Counted from the stretch's first letter, positions 22,141 to 34,930 are shown. The stretch is DNA of 64,000 nucleotides from Erigeron canadensis (GCF_010389155.1 NC_057768.1:3966501-4030500); one strand, 5' to 3'. Numbers and translations: made by a program. The notes: generated from the sequence alone by a model not told the origin.

Positions 22141-22379
22141 ACACAAAGGACACCGATCAGGATGCCAAAGAAAGACCACTCAAGCAAAGGATACCCACTA
22201 CAATCAAAAGTCGACCATTACCAGGATCGAGTCTCGCGTTCCAATTATCCCCGGTAAAACAAGCCTTTTTATCTTGACTTTCAATCCACAAGAAAGCATA
22301 GTGTATAATTGAGTAAAAAAGAGAACTACTATGACGAACATCATTGTGTAAGTTTGTGTATCACATTATTCCTCAGATA

Positions 22380-22930
22380 GTAGCATTCCACAGTTGCCAC
22401 CACCAAATAAAAAAAATAGCTCAAATTCTATATCGACTCATGACCGACTTAACTAAGTTATCGCACAAATTCAGAATTTCTTCATGAGGGAGTCTAGGAA
22501 TACCCCCTCCCAACCAAGATGAAATAAGATTCCCGTGTCATCAACCACTTTACAATTGGTGGAGATATGATCAATGAACTTGACTCAACTACCATACATT
22601 TGGCAATTGGCAGGATTGACATCAATACCTTTCGCAAATAAATTAATAGAAGCGGGAAGGCAATCTTTTCTGAGTCCGTAGAAAGAGATTAATCTTTTTG
22701 GGTAAGAGGTTGTTCCAAATCATTTCCACATTGCTATTAGAAGGGAGCCAATACAGGTCCAAGGATTTACCCAAACAGGCAATGGAGAAATCATTTTTTA
22801 CCACTTAGTTGCCACATCCGACTGTCATTGTCTTCTGAGTTTAGAACATCAGGAAGTCGGTCAATTATCTGTTGAAGCGAATCATATTCCCAATCGAATC
22901 TAAGCCCTTCTGGCCTTCTCCAGTATAATA
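22380..22930 (-). pseudogene. Degenerate LINE zf-RVT remnant
   Basis: On the minus strand, broken frames give LLPKKINLFL, RLPSRF, LFAKGIDVNPANCQMYG and, lower down, SWLGGGIPRLPHEE. This is the pattern of the zf-RVT domain at the end of plant LINE reverse transcriptases (rLPtr.nL..rGi......C..C). Several stops and frameshifts. It is older than, and opposite in strand to, the LINE at 17-18.8 kb. Confidence 0.55.
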
Positions 22931-25920
22931 TAATTAACAAAATTTCATATCATGTCCTTAGGGTCACACCATTAGCAATATCAAATATAATAATAATTGG
23001 ATCAATAGTTTTATGATACTTATCTTTACTCTTGGACTACACCACTACCAAAACCAAATTCATGTAACAAAACATACACAGATGTCTTTAAAGTTTCATT
23101 TTCTATATAAAAAAATACTGGAAAACGATTAATCGTAATATATAGTTATATACTATACATTAATCGTAACATATATATTGTATATAGATATTTCCTATCG
23201 GTTAAAGAAAACTAGAGGGAAACCCACGTGTTGCGACGACAATTTCAGTTCACACACAATACTTTGGTCGTTGGCATTGTGTAAGCTTTGCATTTTATTA
23301 GCTTGGGTACACTTCTATGGCTCCACACCGTCCAAAGAAAGGTCCATATGTTTTGAAAAACAGAGAATACTTCAAAGATGATCTCCATACCGTGGCAAGG
23401 TGCTGCATTTTATTTTAAGACTATGTGGATAATATTTATATGTTCACAAATTTCCCCAAAAGTTGACAAAAAGCTATAATTAGAAAAACTGAAAAAGGTA
23501 CTGTATATGATAAAAATTACCAGGAGATGCAGAGAATGAAACATTAAATTTAGGGATGATGTTGCATACATCTTTAGTTCAAATCCGATAAACTTTCTTA
23601 TATGTTTCCTCCGCTCCCTTGCCCAAAGTAGCTTGAGATACTGAAAAAATAACAAAATCTCGTGAGACATATTTCAAAGCCAAGTAAATAGAAAGTAACA
23701 AGATCAGTAAATAGAAACTTTAAATTAAATATGGTTACCTCCAATTGCCATCTGTAGCCTAAACACAAAAAGAAAATGACCATAACATATGTTATTAAAA
23801 AGCTATATAAATAACACATCGGTCCAAGTTTGTTTCAGACTTTCAAGAACTAAAAAGATAGTTATGATTCAAGACGACTGAATACAAGATTTCTCAAAGT
23901 TGGATCCTTATAAGTTTATAATTGTCCATAACTAGATAGAACTTTGTAATACAAACAAAGCTGGAAACATGGCAACAGATATTGGTTGGCAGAGTCTGAA
24001 TGAAGATCTAGTTGTGAGTCAACATAAAACCTGCTAAGTTTCAATCTTTTATGGTTTCCTCTTGAAAGTGTAATTCTCTGGAGATGTACTTTCAGAGCCA
24101 CCATGAGCTGAATATACTCATATTATTCCAGGTCATGGATACGTAAAAAAGTCAAACAATTATGCAATTGAAAATAGTCGCATCAGACGGGCATGATAAG
24201 AGATATAGTTATAGTGACAATTTCAACACAACAGTACCCTCAATCGACATAAATCTCCCATAATCTACAAGTTTGGTCAAAATAACACTTTCTTTATGAA
24301 GCGGGCTACTTAGATGATTAAACTTCTTTTCTTCACCACAAAAGATTAGTCTGCAAATTTAGTCATAGGCCACCTCAATTAATAAAGATGTCACATACGC
24401 ATTAAACTAAATATCAGATCAATATATATGGAGGTGCGATATAACTATTTTGCCCTGTTAAAATAAACTGAAACTTTAATATGCATCCTGTAGTATACTA
24501 ACTTGTGAATCCTGTGATGTATAGAGAAAAACGTCACGACGAATAATAAGTGTTCAGACATGGAAAATCAGACAAAGAAGCCATCTTTGACTGTTAAGTA
24601 AAGCCATTTATGAAAAAGTGGGATTGCATAGTTTTATTAGTATACAAAGAAGCAAAATCAGAGCGTTGAAATACGACGACATAAGTAATGCTTCTCTAAG
24701 CCTTTTTACTAAACAAACCTAGCTTATAAATGCTTATCTACCAAATCAGGAAACGAACTGAAGGTTCTTCTCTAACAAATCATGAATTCTTGCATTGAGT
24801 AGTTTATGAAATTCATCCTTGTGTAGCAAAGCACTGTATGCACATTAAAATTAGCAATTTTGTTACTTCCCATAAGGAAATAATTGACAGCTCAAAAAGT
24901 TACAGCTCTAGAATCTATTATAAATTTGGAAAATGCTAAGGTTGTAGTTAACGTGCATAAAAAAATTGTATCTTTCATATCAAAAGCCCACACCCTGAAG
25001 TTTATGGGAAGTAATACAACTATTTTATGTACCTTAACTACAGCCCTCAAGGCTGTATTTAGCAAGACCCTATAAATTTATATATGTTCCACATATTGAT
25101 ATAATCCATCTTTAGAAGATCCTAATCGGCTAGCCAAGTTACCAACACTTACCAACACTGACTATTATAATAAAAAAAGGGGTTGTAAAATCAAACCATC
25201 TTCAAAACAAGATACTGAAATACTACCCACTTTGGTAACAATATACACCAAAAAAAGACACCCACAATCTAGCATTATCATACAACTTCCATTTAGCATG
25301 CGGAAACAGGCAATTAACTTCTTATTTCTCAATTTTGATATCAATGATAGTACAAACCTTAATCCTAAGAAATGATATAGGTCATGCGTGCAACTTCGTT
25401 TTATAAACATTCCACTTTGTCCAACAAAAAATATGTGATCTTGCAAAAAAGTTATAATATATGAATATATAGTTATGTTTCTGACACATAAGGATAAAAA
25501 AGAAGGCACATATACAACTATACACCACACAACAAAAAAGATAGCATTCACTATTAATCAAATGCCCAAGCAACCATAATGATATTAAAGTCTACAATTT
25601 AATAGTTCCTTGAGCTATATATTACCTATAGGGGCAGACTGGATGAATTGGGTAATCGGTCAAAATAAGTAACTTTGTTGGTTGTAAGTTGTAACAGTTA
25701 ATTTATTTTTTTTTCTTTCAGAAAAACAGTGTGTTAAAAGTGAACACAGAAATAATATTTTAACAAGGTAATTATTTTCATACAACTTGACATAAGTGCT
25801 TCACGTCAAGTTGTCAGGCTAACCAATCCAATACGTGCAAAAACTAAACCATTTTGGATGCATCAGAGTCATCCAATTTGCCATCAGAGCTTATGCAGAT
25901 GAAAGATAAAAAACGGCAGA
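22931..25920. other. Spacer, possibly 3' part of the transporter pseudogene
   Basis: No exon recognised on either strand. If the HAK/KUP pseudogene once continued downstream, its last exons would fall here on the minus strand, but I found none of the expected membrane segments. 23190-23400 has a short phrase (cacgtgttgcgacgac) resembling the Helitron-like ends. Confidence 0.4.
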
Positions 25921-25929
25921 TGCAAGGAC

Positions 25930-27970
25930 GGAGAAACATACCGAAGGCGTTTCCAATTTCTTTTCCATCTCTAAAATTAGTACGACAGCATCACAGAAAA
26001 CCATAAGGGTATAAATTGTTTCTGGGAAGTAAAACTGGCCCTCGTCCCTGGATGATGTATTCACAATCTTGATCTGAGGAAAATAATCAAATACAACATA
26101 CTGCTTGATAACAGAGAAGGTGGCAGATATCAGAGACTGACTGGAAAACGGTCGCAGCCGATGAGGCTATAACAAACCAATATATCGTTTTGGGTTTCAA
26201 CTTACAAAACCAATCACCATTATCATCCAGGTGCTGGATCAAGTAATCTGTCTGTCCTGCATATGTAAGGATACATAAAGGATTATAAAGCTGATCTGTG
26301 AGCAGTCAATGAGCGTTATCAGCACTATTTTATGTGAACCAAACTAATGATAAGTACAGGTACCAATGTGCCGACTACTTACAAATACGTCGAATCGGGT
26401 TAAACAAAAAAGATAGGTAACTAGAAGATGAGTCAAATGGGACGTACAGGTTGAAAGTTTGCCCAGGGTGTATAATAAGAAAACCTCATTGCATAATTTG
26501 GCAACGCAAGATAGAATTTCTAAATAATAAGTACGTTGCTAAAAACTATGAAGTTTAAAGTACAAAATTGTTTTGGCTTAACTCCTGCTTTGACCTGTAC
26601 GAAAATGGTACTAGATATTTAATTCATACGAAGGACCAACTTCAACCAATTACCCAACCTGTCCACTTTCCCACCTCTGAAGTGAAAACCAAGAGAAACG
26701 GAATACCTGAATGGATAGGATGGCCTGTCAAAATGACCAAGGTCAGGAAAGTAAGCTTCAGCACCTGATTACAAAACGGATAGGAAATACTCCATTTCAG
26801 TAATCAATGGTTTGCGTACATTCATGTGCTTTCACGCTCTCCATAAAATAAAAAAATGATTATTTTACTCAGGTTATATAGCATGTAAGAAACTCTATAG
26901 CTTCTGATAACATGTTATATAGCTGAACTGACTAACATTATAGATTATTGAATCGCAAACTATTGTTACAAAAGCAATATTATTACATAATATTATAAAT
27001 CAATGAATGAAACTTTTTAGTACATATGCACGGTGGGGTTCATTTTCTACTAAAGAACATGAGACCACCTAAATAAGTAAATAACATGTGTTTAATATAT
27101 GTGAAATTTCAATAACATGTGATATCGCAAAACTTTCAGATTTGAATGAATCAGGACCATTCAATTTTTGATCAAAGGGCCCAGATTGGTAGCCTTGGTC
27201 TCAACTTTTTTAGTGGTTTCCAATGAACTCAGCCCATGTATGCACGAAAAGTTTAAGCACTTTCAACCCATTCAATCAGGTTGAGAATTAAACAATAACC
27301 CAACTGACATAATCATGATGTTTACCTCAATAGTAATTGATGACACATTTCAGAAAACTCACCTGTTATGCACAGGACCATACCATCAAGCAACAACCAG
27401 CCCTCACGACCATTCCTCGGGGAGAACTGGAATATGTAATGGGGTGATATTGCCTTGAAAATTGTAGGGTAATGGCAGATGATATTATCAATACCGATAA
27501 GGAAGTAGTCAATGTCCATGCACCCATGATGAGGGGGAACAGAAAGCTCACTCGTGCAGTACCATATCTTTAGAGCAAAAACAGAACAATACGAACTACT
27601 TCAGAGAGGGCTTCCACCAGATCTGAAAATTCATTTGCAAAAAGCATAAAAATGGTTGAAGCACTTTATAAATGTAAAAAATGCACTTGACTAAAAGGAA
27701 ATTAGATTTTTATGTATGTCTTTGGACTTACATTTGCTGAACTTTGGAAAAGGAAACCTGATGCCATCCTTTGCCCAAACCCCTTAATTTCAAAGAAGAA
27801 AAAAGCACAAAAGGTCTTTATAAGATGTAACATGCATGGCACCCCCAAATCTATGAAAATATAACCTTTTTTTCTTTTTCGGGGGTTTATGATAGAGGTA
27901 TATCAGCAAACCTGAGATAGCAGGGGTGAGTATGCCATCACGGATTAACATACACATGCCAAGTATTGCT
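25930..27970 (-). pseudogene. HAK/KUP/KT potassium transporter pseudogene (unprocessed)
   Basis: Minus-strand blocks, in order, align with the family: ILGMCMLIRDGILTPAIS (about 27912-27968); IGIDNIICHYPTIFKAISPH and GREGWLLLDGMVLCITG (about 27363-27500); GAEAYFPDLGHFDRPSYPFR (about 26703-26757, just after an acceptor); GQTDYLIQHLDDNGDW (about 26205-26260); and SQSLISATFSVIKQ with DYFPQIKIVNTSSRDEGQ and FPETIYTLM (about 25940-26140). Splice sites between blocks are retained, so this is a gene duplicate and not a retrocopy. Key residues are altered (GD of GDGxLTP is RD; the AMFADLGHF block reads AYFPDLGHF), and the last block needs a frameshift near 26130. N-terminal exons and the C-terminal half are not found. 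Functional members import K+ across membranes. Confidence 0.72.
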
Positions 27971-28765
27971 ATAAAAAAACAAAATCCTCCTAGCAATCAG
28001 ACTCCTCTCAAAAAAGTGTTGATGCAAGCTATTATTACGTGAAAGGCTTGATCGGGAACTAAACGCATAAAAGGTCATCCAAGAAGGCCACTTTTATGAT
28101 GTGAGTTAGTTGCTAAACAAGTTTATGTGTATACATGTTCCTAGTCTCTAGTGGTATGCAAACCCCAAAACAATGTAGAGACACAATTTTATAAGAAAAC
28201 AATACACTTTGACCACCTTATCCGACTTCAACATTTCGGCCTTTTGATGCCCTAAGTAGGTACTCCAGTTGCACCTCACCAATGAGAAAGATACACCAGA
28301 GCTCCAAATGCAAACCAAATGGAGGACTCATGGGAGTGATCATATACGACTACGTTAAACATCTAAACGTTGCAACATTATAGTGTTAATCAGTTCAGCT
28401 AAAGGTCTTCATGGCTAAATTCTTATTCATTAACCCAATCAAACTTAAGTACGTGGTACCCAAAGACAGATGTTCATAGCCTTGGTCCGGTCCTTGCGGA
28501 GGGGTTAGTCGGGATCAACGAGATCACTTAACGTGAAGAAGCATTGGATTCAAGCAAATTACTAAACCACATACACATACTACTAGCACAACACTTCGAT
28601 TTTTTCAATTAAATATGTGTATACAAAATAATCTGAGCTATTAACTTAAATACTAAATAAAATATATACAAAAAACAGAAACAACTCAACTAATGATAGA
28701 TACTTGAAATTTTCGATTTCAAACTGAAGGAAATGGTAAAGTTCAAAAAACAAAAAACAAACTAA

Positions 28766-29194
28766 CTAATCTTTGGAATCTTTGTTGCCGAGTCGATAAA
28801 TGATACGACCTCTGGTAGAATCATACCGACTTACTTCAATTTTGACTCCATCTCCAGGGAGTATCCGTATAAAACTAGTTCGGATCTTTCCAGAAACATA
28901 ACCTAAAATGATATCGTCATTATTATTATTATCCAAACGAACCCGGAACATGCCGTTGGGAAGCGATTCGGTAACTAAACCTTGATGAATCCATTTTTCT
29001 TCTTTCGTTTTAGGTTTAGAAGACTTGCTTCGTTTTGGTTTTGCCTGAACAGCGGTTATGGCGAGAGGTTTGTATGTGTAACTATTGGAGAAAATGGACG
29101 GCCGGAAGTGTGTGGGCAGAGTATCCCGGTTGATAGTAGTAATAGGGTGAGAGATGGCTGGCGACTGTAGCCAATAATTTACACACGTCGCCAT
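28766..29194 (-). CDS. infA: Translation initiation factor IF-1, chloroplast-targeted
   Basis: 142 residues from a methionine at 29194 (MATCVNYW); an in-frame upstream methionine at 29251 exists but the chosen start gives a normal plastid transit peptide rich in Ser/Thr/Pro and poor in acidic residues (about 1-50). A basic linker ([17 protein letters not shown]) precedes the S1/OB-fold domain: [20 protein letters not shown], then [20 protein letters not shown] and VEVS-like [19 protein letters not shown]. An Asn/Asp insertion (NNNNDD) lies in the loop before ILGYVSG. IF-1 binds the 30S A site during plastid translation initiation. Nuclear infA copies are common in flowering plants after transfer from the plastid. 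Single exon. Confidence 0.92.
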   Translation of the reverse strand: MATCVNYWLQSPAISHPITTINRDTLPTHFRPSIFSNSYTYKPLAITAVQAKPKRSKSSKPKTKEEKWIHQGLVTESLPNGMFRVRLDNNNNDDIILGYVSGKIRTSFIRILPGDGVKIEVSRYDSTRGRIIYRLGNKDSKD

Positions 29195-29439
29195 TGATTG
29201 ATATATCGTTCTACTGTTATTGTCTAAGAATAAGATATCAAAAAATTTCAAGAAAAGTACAGCAGGGCCAAGCGAATCGGAAAACGGATGATTTATGACT
29301 GAGGTGCGGTTGTTTGAGCTTCAGAATAGGCGAGCCGGCAGGGTGGTGCTATTTTATGTTTGGTTCATTGGAAAAGTAGTAAATAGTAATGGGTGCGGAC
29401 GTGCGGTTGTTTGGACCTAATTATTTTGGCCTAATTTTC

Positions 29440-29790
29440 CAAAAAGTTAGAGTTAAAGATATGAGTTTATGTCTATGTTAACAACGCCAAAAACGGGTTT
29501 TGGTCAACGGCGATCAAAAATCAGTTTTGACTTAATTGAAATCGGTTTGGAAACCGGTTGTGCTTAAAAGATTGACTCATTTTTTTCGGTTTGTTTTTCT
29601 TAAAAACCGAAGCCGATCGATATGGAACCGGTAAAAAAACGGTTTTATAAACCGAAAACTAGAACTTATTTGAAACTGAAGACTTTTCCAAAATAAGAAT
29701 CGGCTTAGGAGAAACCGTTTTTTTTTTCCCAGTTTTTCAAAACCTGTTCTCCTAAAATTAGTGTTTCAGGCAATGTCAATGCCACCATTA
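29440..29790. repeat. CCGGTTT-rich repeat
   Basis: Contains ccaaaaacgggttttggtc, gaaatcggtttggaaaccgg and cccagtttttcaaaacctgt. Same word content as 8403-9130 and 20094-20392, but termini are not clear. 29791-30890 shows no gene. Confidence 0.35.
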
Positions 29791-30892
29791 TTTTCCCAAA
29801 AATACCCTCCAACTAGGACGATTGAGAACAATAGAGGGAACCGGGTCACTCTTTTTTAAGAATATTTTTAAGAAAATCAAGATAACTGAAAAACCTAAAC
29901 CAAAATATTGTCTTTGGTGACAACATAGTCAGGCCCCTTGAGATATTAACAAATGCAATTTCATATTTGTGAAATTGACAGTGCAAAGGTTTTTGCTTGA
30001 AAAAGCAACATACAAAAAACGGTTAACCTTAGCAATAAAAATTTGTCATGATCCAAATATGATTTTGTAGACACCTTCAATACATCTTTTTAAAGTCGTC
30101 TACCATGAAGTTTGAACAAGTGAGATGCATAAAACAAGTCATAATGCTTAGATATATAGTCTCTCGATTTGCTTTAATTGGTGCACTTCTAAGACCAAGT
30201 AGTTTTATCAAGTTTTCAACTGGCCCAACTTATGCATATATATCTTTTGACACTTGATGCTTTTTATTTTTTGCCCAAAAATGTGTATTTACTCAAACAA
30301 ATAAGAGCGTTACAATACTAGACGATTAGGACATTCTAACTATAGAAAACATACAAACTTAAGATAAAAACAATACTTATACAAATGGAAATACTCTCAT
30401 CTTTTATGACTCACTTAACCATTGCTCTAAAAAAAGTACAACCTTTTCACACCGGAGGTATTTTCTTTACTCTAACGCTACCCAATTTGTTTCTAAATTT
30501 AGGCCAAGTTCAAAGGAAGATGACATTAATACCACTTATTTCAGTAAATTTACCACATTCAAGCATTATTTACAGTTTGCTATAGCACTTATGGATGAAC
30601 AGCCTTCACCTCATTACGCACATCAATATCTTCTCCACAAATATTCTTCGTATCATCATGGACTTTCTACAAACATCCTCGTTGTAGTAGCATGATTACT
30701 TGAGTTTGCGTTGTATACTTGCTTTTTCTTTGTACACACTCATTTTTGAAGGGTGCTAGGCCCTATATTTCTTTGTGCTTAAGTAAAGGAATTTCGCCAC
30801 AAAATACTACTCTATAATGTTGTTTCTTCTAAAAGTATAATACAAAGCATATAAAAAGCATATATATTGGTTATTTGTTTAAAACAAATGAA

Positions 30893-31155
30893 AATCTATA
30901 CTCCCTTATAATATGAATTGAGAGTTCTTAATTCAACATTTTTTTCTACCCAAAATATCCCTGTACACAAACAAAACCCTACATGCTCCTCATTTTCCCC
31001 TTTCTCTCCTCTGCCCACACTGAACACACACACAAACACAAATATCTAACCATAACCACCCACCATCGTTAATTACCGCAGTTCATTACCACCGCAACCA
31101 TAAATCCCAAAACTATCTCCGTTTAGCCGCTGCAACACGTGAGCATGCATCTAGT
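30893..31155 (+). repeat. Helitron-like fragment with CTAG end
   Basis: tctatactcccttataatatg at the start and gccgctgcaacacgtgagcatgcatctag at the end; the interior has the usual ctacccaaaatatccc phrase. One of the cleaner copies, with both the TC start and the CTAG finish. Confidence 0.5.
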
Positions 31156-31859
31156 CTTTTATAAAGTTTTTGTCAAATTTAAAAAACAAAATAATACGCT
31201 AAAAATATATATCTTGAGTCACCATAGTAATGAACTCGGTCACTATTTATAGTATTAATTTTGATGAATGTCAACAGGATGACGATAATATTGTGTCAAA
31301 AAAAATGTGTCAAATGCCAAATGAATTTTGAGTACATTCATCAATCATGAGTACTAACCGCTTACTACCTTAATCAAGTGTCTTGATTCTAACTAGGAAA
31401 TCTCATTCAATAGCAGCAGGGGTTGCGGACTCGACTATACCACAACTTTTACCAATCTTACGAGTATTATACTCCGGTATGTACGTATGCCAGGCTCTGT
31501 TTTTTTTTTTTGAGCAAATTTATCATATCACATGAACGATTATTAGTAGTGTGACATCTTGTGCATCATCAAAAATTAAAGTTGCAAAAACCGTTTAGAA
31601 AGTTGTAAATTGTGTAGTTTGTAAATTCAACTATTATAAACTTGATCTTAAAAGATTATTGAAATGACATGATAATGATGATATTTTGTGGAAAAAAAAA
31701 AGTAGCAGCAAAGTATATATATCTATAAACCATCCAAGATTTTATATAATTTAAAATCTATATAAAATAATTACATATGTATTATTTGAGTATGTAAAAC
31801 CAGATTAAAAGAACAAATTATACTCACCAAAGTATAAAATTATGTACATAAAATTATTT

Positions 31860-33901
31860 CTAGAACCAGCTGAAGATGGCTAAGCCCAAGGCTACATTGC
31901 CCACAACCAGCTGCACTTTGTTCAATTTCTCTGCTGCTCCATTCTGCACAAGTTTAAATGTGGTTTCACCACTTTTGTCACTCAGATTTCCCGGATGCAT
32001 AAATTATATTGTAATAACTAGTATAGGAGTACATATAACAGCTTGTATCAACACCAATTATTACTATATCATTAATGGCGAGGCTTATGAACAGTGTCAC
32101 GTGCCACGTAGTGCTGTTTTATTGGTCTCGCTTGTATCCCCGTTTTTTTCAGATTTTGCCATATCGGATTTCGTTAAGGTTATTTTTTGTTCGGTTTCTT
32201 TTGGTTTCCTACATAGTTTTTTTGCTTTTGTGTTTTCTTTCTATTGGTCCACCTATACCCCGCGTTTTTTCGGATTTTGTTATATCGGATCCCGTTAAGG
32301 TTATTTTTCTTTCGGTTTTTGTTGGTTTATTACATAGTTTTTTTGCTTTTGTGTTTTCTTTCTATTGGTTCATCGTATACCCCCCATCACTATTTAGATT
32401 TTGTCATTTTGGATCCCGTTTGGGGTTTTTTCTTGGTGTTCATCATAGTTTTTTGACTTTTGTGTTCTGAATTAATATATTGGAAACTTTTACACAAAAT
32501 TTAATTTTTCCTTTGTTATTTCTATTTTCGTTAAGGTTATTTATCTTTTGGTTTTTCTTGATTTTTTGATACCTTTTTTTTGCTTATATGATCTCTTTTA
32601 TTGGTTCATCATATACCCCGCATCACTATTTAGATTCTGACATTACGGATCCCATTTTGAGTTTTTTCTTTCGTTTTTTTTTTTTTGCATGGTTATCAAT
32701 AGTCACCATGCTTATTAAAACTTGACACGTCGCATCGGCTATAAAGTGACACATCGCACGTTTCCTATAGTTTGGATTTTGCCACATTGCATCCTGTTTG
32801 GATTATGTCACGTCTTTTTCTTTTTTAGTTTTGTTTTTCCTTTTCGGATTTTTTATTACGGGTTACTTCTTTTGTTTTTTTCACACTTTTTGATTGTCAT
32901 TCAACCTTATTGTGATACACCCCGTACCACTACTTTCATTTTGCTATATCGCATCCACCTGATATCTGTATTAATATATTAATATTTTTGTCATATCACA
33001 TCCCGTTCAGGTTTTTACTACGGGTTACGTTTTGTTTTCTTGCATACTTTTAAACAAACATATTAATGACAAAATTATTTCTATTAAACTGTCGAAAATT
33101 CAAGGCATATATACTAAAATAACGAACCGTCCAAAATTTTCTAGTTGTATATGATTGTACTAATTTTTTTTGTCTTTACCATATTTTTACCTTGCATATA
33201 TTAGCCAAAGTTGAAATACTCAATTTCGAATTTGGTATATATCAAGCCCAAAATGAATAGATCAAAAAAGTATCCAATAATTATTTTTTGAGAAAATTAA
33301 ACGTACTCATATCAGCAAAGAGAAAAACGCAGTTTTAAAAAAACAGTCATTTAACAAACGCAAAATCTGTTTTAAAATGCAACTTTAGACAGCAACTAAA
33401 AATGACATAAAAAGCATCACATAAATAAATCAATTATTTCATTTAACCTGATAAGATATAAGTTACCTCGTCAGCAGCGACGGCAGAAGATGGTCCAGGA
33501 GAAGGAGAACCGATGCTGGTTGACGGAGCAACGTTGGGAGCAGGTGATCCCACAATTGCCGGTGCAGGTACAGGTACAGGTGCCGGCGCAATGTGCTTCT
33601 TTCCTTTCGTTTTCTTTTTGTGTGGCGGGGCTTTAACTGGAGACGATATCGGGGAGGCGGTTGGGGAACTCACTGGGGCCGCAACAGGAGACGAATTTGC
33701 TGGTTTTATGGCTGCGATTGGAGGAGCGAGGATGGGGCTAATTGCAGGAGATTTTGTGGGTGTATTTGTTTTTGTGGTATTTGGAGGTGAAGGAATGGGA
33801 GATTTGACTGTCGATAATGGAGAATTGGCCGGAGCTTGACCTCCAACGGCTGCGAATATGACGGCGATGAGGGCTATCACAAGGGTGCTTTTCTGATCCA
33901 T
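31860..33901 (-). CDS. Lysine-rich classical arabinogalactan protein (AGP17/18/19 type)
   Basis: Exon 1 (33467-33901) codes 145 residues and exon 2 (31860-31943) codes 27 more; donor GAG|GTAACT and acceptor TTGTGCAG|AAT join in phase 0 over a 1,523-bp intron. Start at MDQKST: residues 1-21 form a hydrophobic signal peptide ending VGG|Q. Then come many SP/AP/PAP repeats, expected to be hydroxylated and arabinogalactosylated, split by a Lys-rich patch HKKKTKGKKH at about 94-103. Exon 2 supplies a C-terminal hydrophobic tail (VQLVVGNVALGLAIFSWF) after a small-residue NGAA, which fits a GPI-anchor signal. Product: 172-residue plasma-membrane/cell-wall proteoglycan. Without exon 2 the frame would end a few residues into the intron with no anchor. 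Exon 2 is inferred by eye. Confidence 0.8.
32124..32720. repeat. ~121-bp minisatellite inside the AGP intron
   Basis: Units begin at about 32124, 32246, 32367 and 32603 with ggtyy..catataccccg-like text, pass through cggatcccgttaaggtta, and end gcttttgtgttttctttctatt. The first three are contiguous (periods 122 and 121); later ones are shorter and diverged. Apparent plus-strand open frames here are a by-product of the repeat and are not genes. Confidence 0.8.
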
Positions 33902-34111
33902 TGTGTGGAGAGAAAGAGAGATTTTTAGAGAGTTAAAAAAGGAAGAAAGGAATTGAATAGCAAGAAGCGGCTCAAGAACACTACTATAATAAGAGCTTAT
34001 GTAACATGCAGTCCATGGTGACATGGAAGTCAAAATCGTTTTTTTTTTCTTTTTTTTAATTTTGAATTTTTCTATTTTATCACATAGTCCTTATATCTAT
34101 CTTCTACATCT

Positions 34112-34490
34112 ATATTATAGATAAACAAACTACCCTTCCTTCTTTTCGACTTCTGACATTTAAAATATCCAAAATACCTTTAATTTTCAATATATTTTTA
34201 ACTCACATACTAAATCTACTTAATATATCCCTAGAATACTTTGCACCCATATTTATCCAAACTATCTATCTTTTTATTAATTAATATAAATATAAATATT
34301 CCCACCTAATATCTTTATAATATTCTTAATAAAGTTATTTACAGAAGATATATCTCTTAACCATAAAATAACTACACTACTATTTACGTCAATTACTTTT
34401 AAATTAATAACCACATCGTTACCACCACCGCTACTAACATCACCCATTGCCATCATTGCCGCTGCATTGCGTGAATACCCATCTCGTACT
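34112..34490 (+). repeat. Helitron-like fragment
   Basis: Starts tctatattatagataaacaaac, contains ttaattttcaatatattttt and cattgccatcattgccgctg, and ends gcattgcgtgaatacccatc. Confidence 0.45.
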
Positions 34491-34734
34491 AAAATGAAAG
34501 GGAATTAAAGTCCAAAAATGATATACAATCATTTGGCCAAAATATATGATTAAACCATTTAATTGGACATTTGTAACTTTTTAGTTAATTAGTTAATGTA
34601 TTTTCTTCATTTGATTAATCCAAATGATTGAAACGGAGTAACTTTAATAATGAAAAACTCATAAATACAAGTCCTCATGAAATAAAAAACTCTATAAACT
34701 CTATAAAACTTTAAGTATCAAACACTACTAGAAA

Positions 34735-34930
34735 AAATACCTTTAATGACACCGATTGCGTGTCATAAAATGGGTCAGATGACACGCTTTTTGGTGTCAT
34801 AAATCGACCTGTCATAAAGCTTTATGACACGCATTTCGCACGTCATGAATTTATGACACACTTTTATGACATACTTATATGACACGCTTTTATGACACAC
34901 TTTCATGACACTTTTTTTGCGTGTCATGGT
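34735..34930. repeat. Subterminal ATGACACGC repeat array
   Basis: At least ten copies of TGACAC or its complement GTGTCA in both orientations in under 200 bp (gcgtgtcataaa, gatgacacgctttt, ttatgacacgcattt, tatgacacgctttt and others). Such arrays bind the DNA-binding protein of En/Spm-type elements; that role is inferred from position. Confidence 0.75.

Noticed and set aside
31876..32470. Overlapping plus-strand hydrophobic open frames
   Set aside because: They lie over AGP exon 2 and the T-rich minisatellite; the repeats produce Phe/Leu-rich translations with no family resemblance.
33513..33839. Gly/Ala-rich plus-strand open frame of 108 codons
   Set aside because: It is the complement of the Pro/Ala/Ser-rich AGP exon; the reverse strand is the real gene with signal peptide and anchor.
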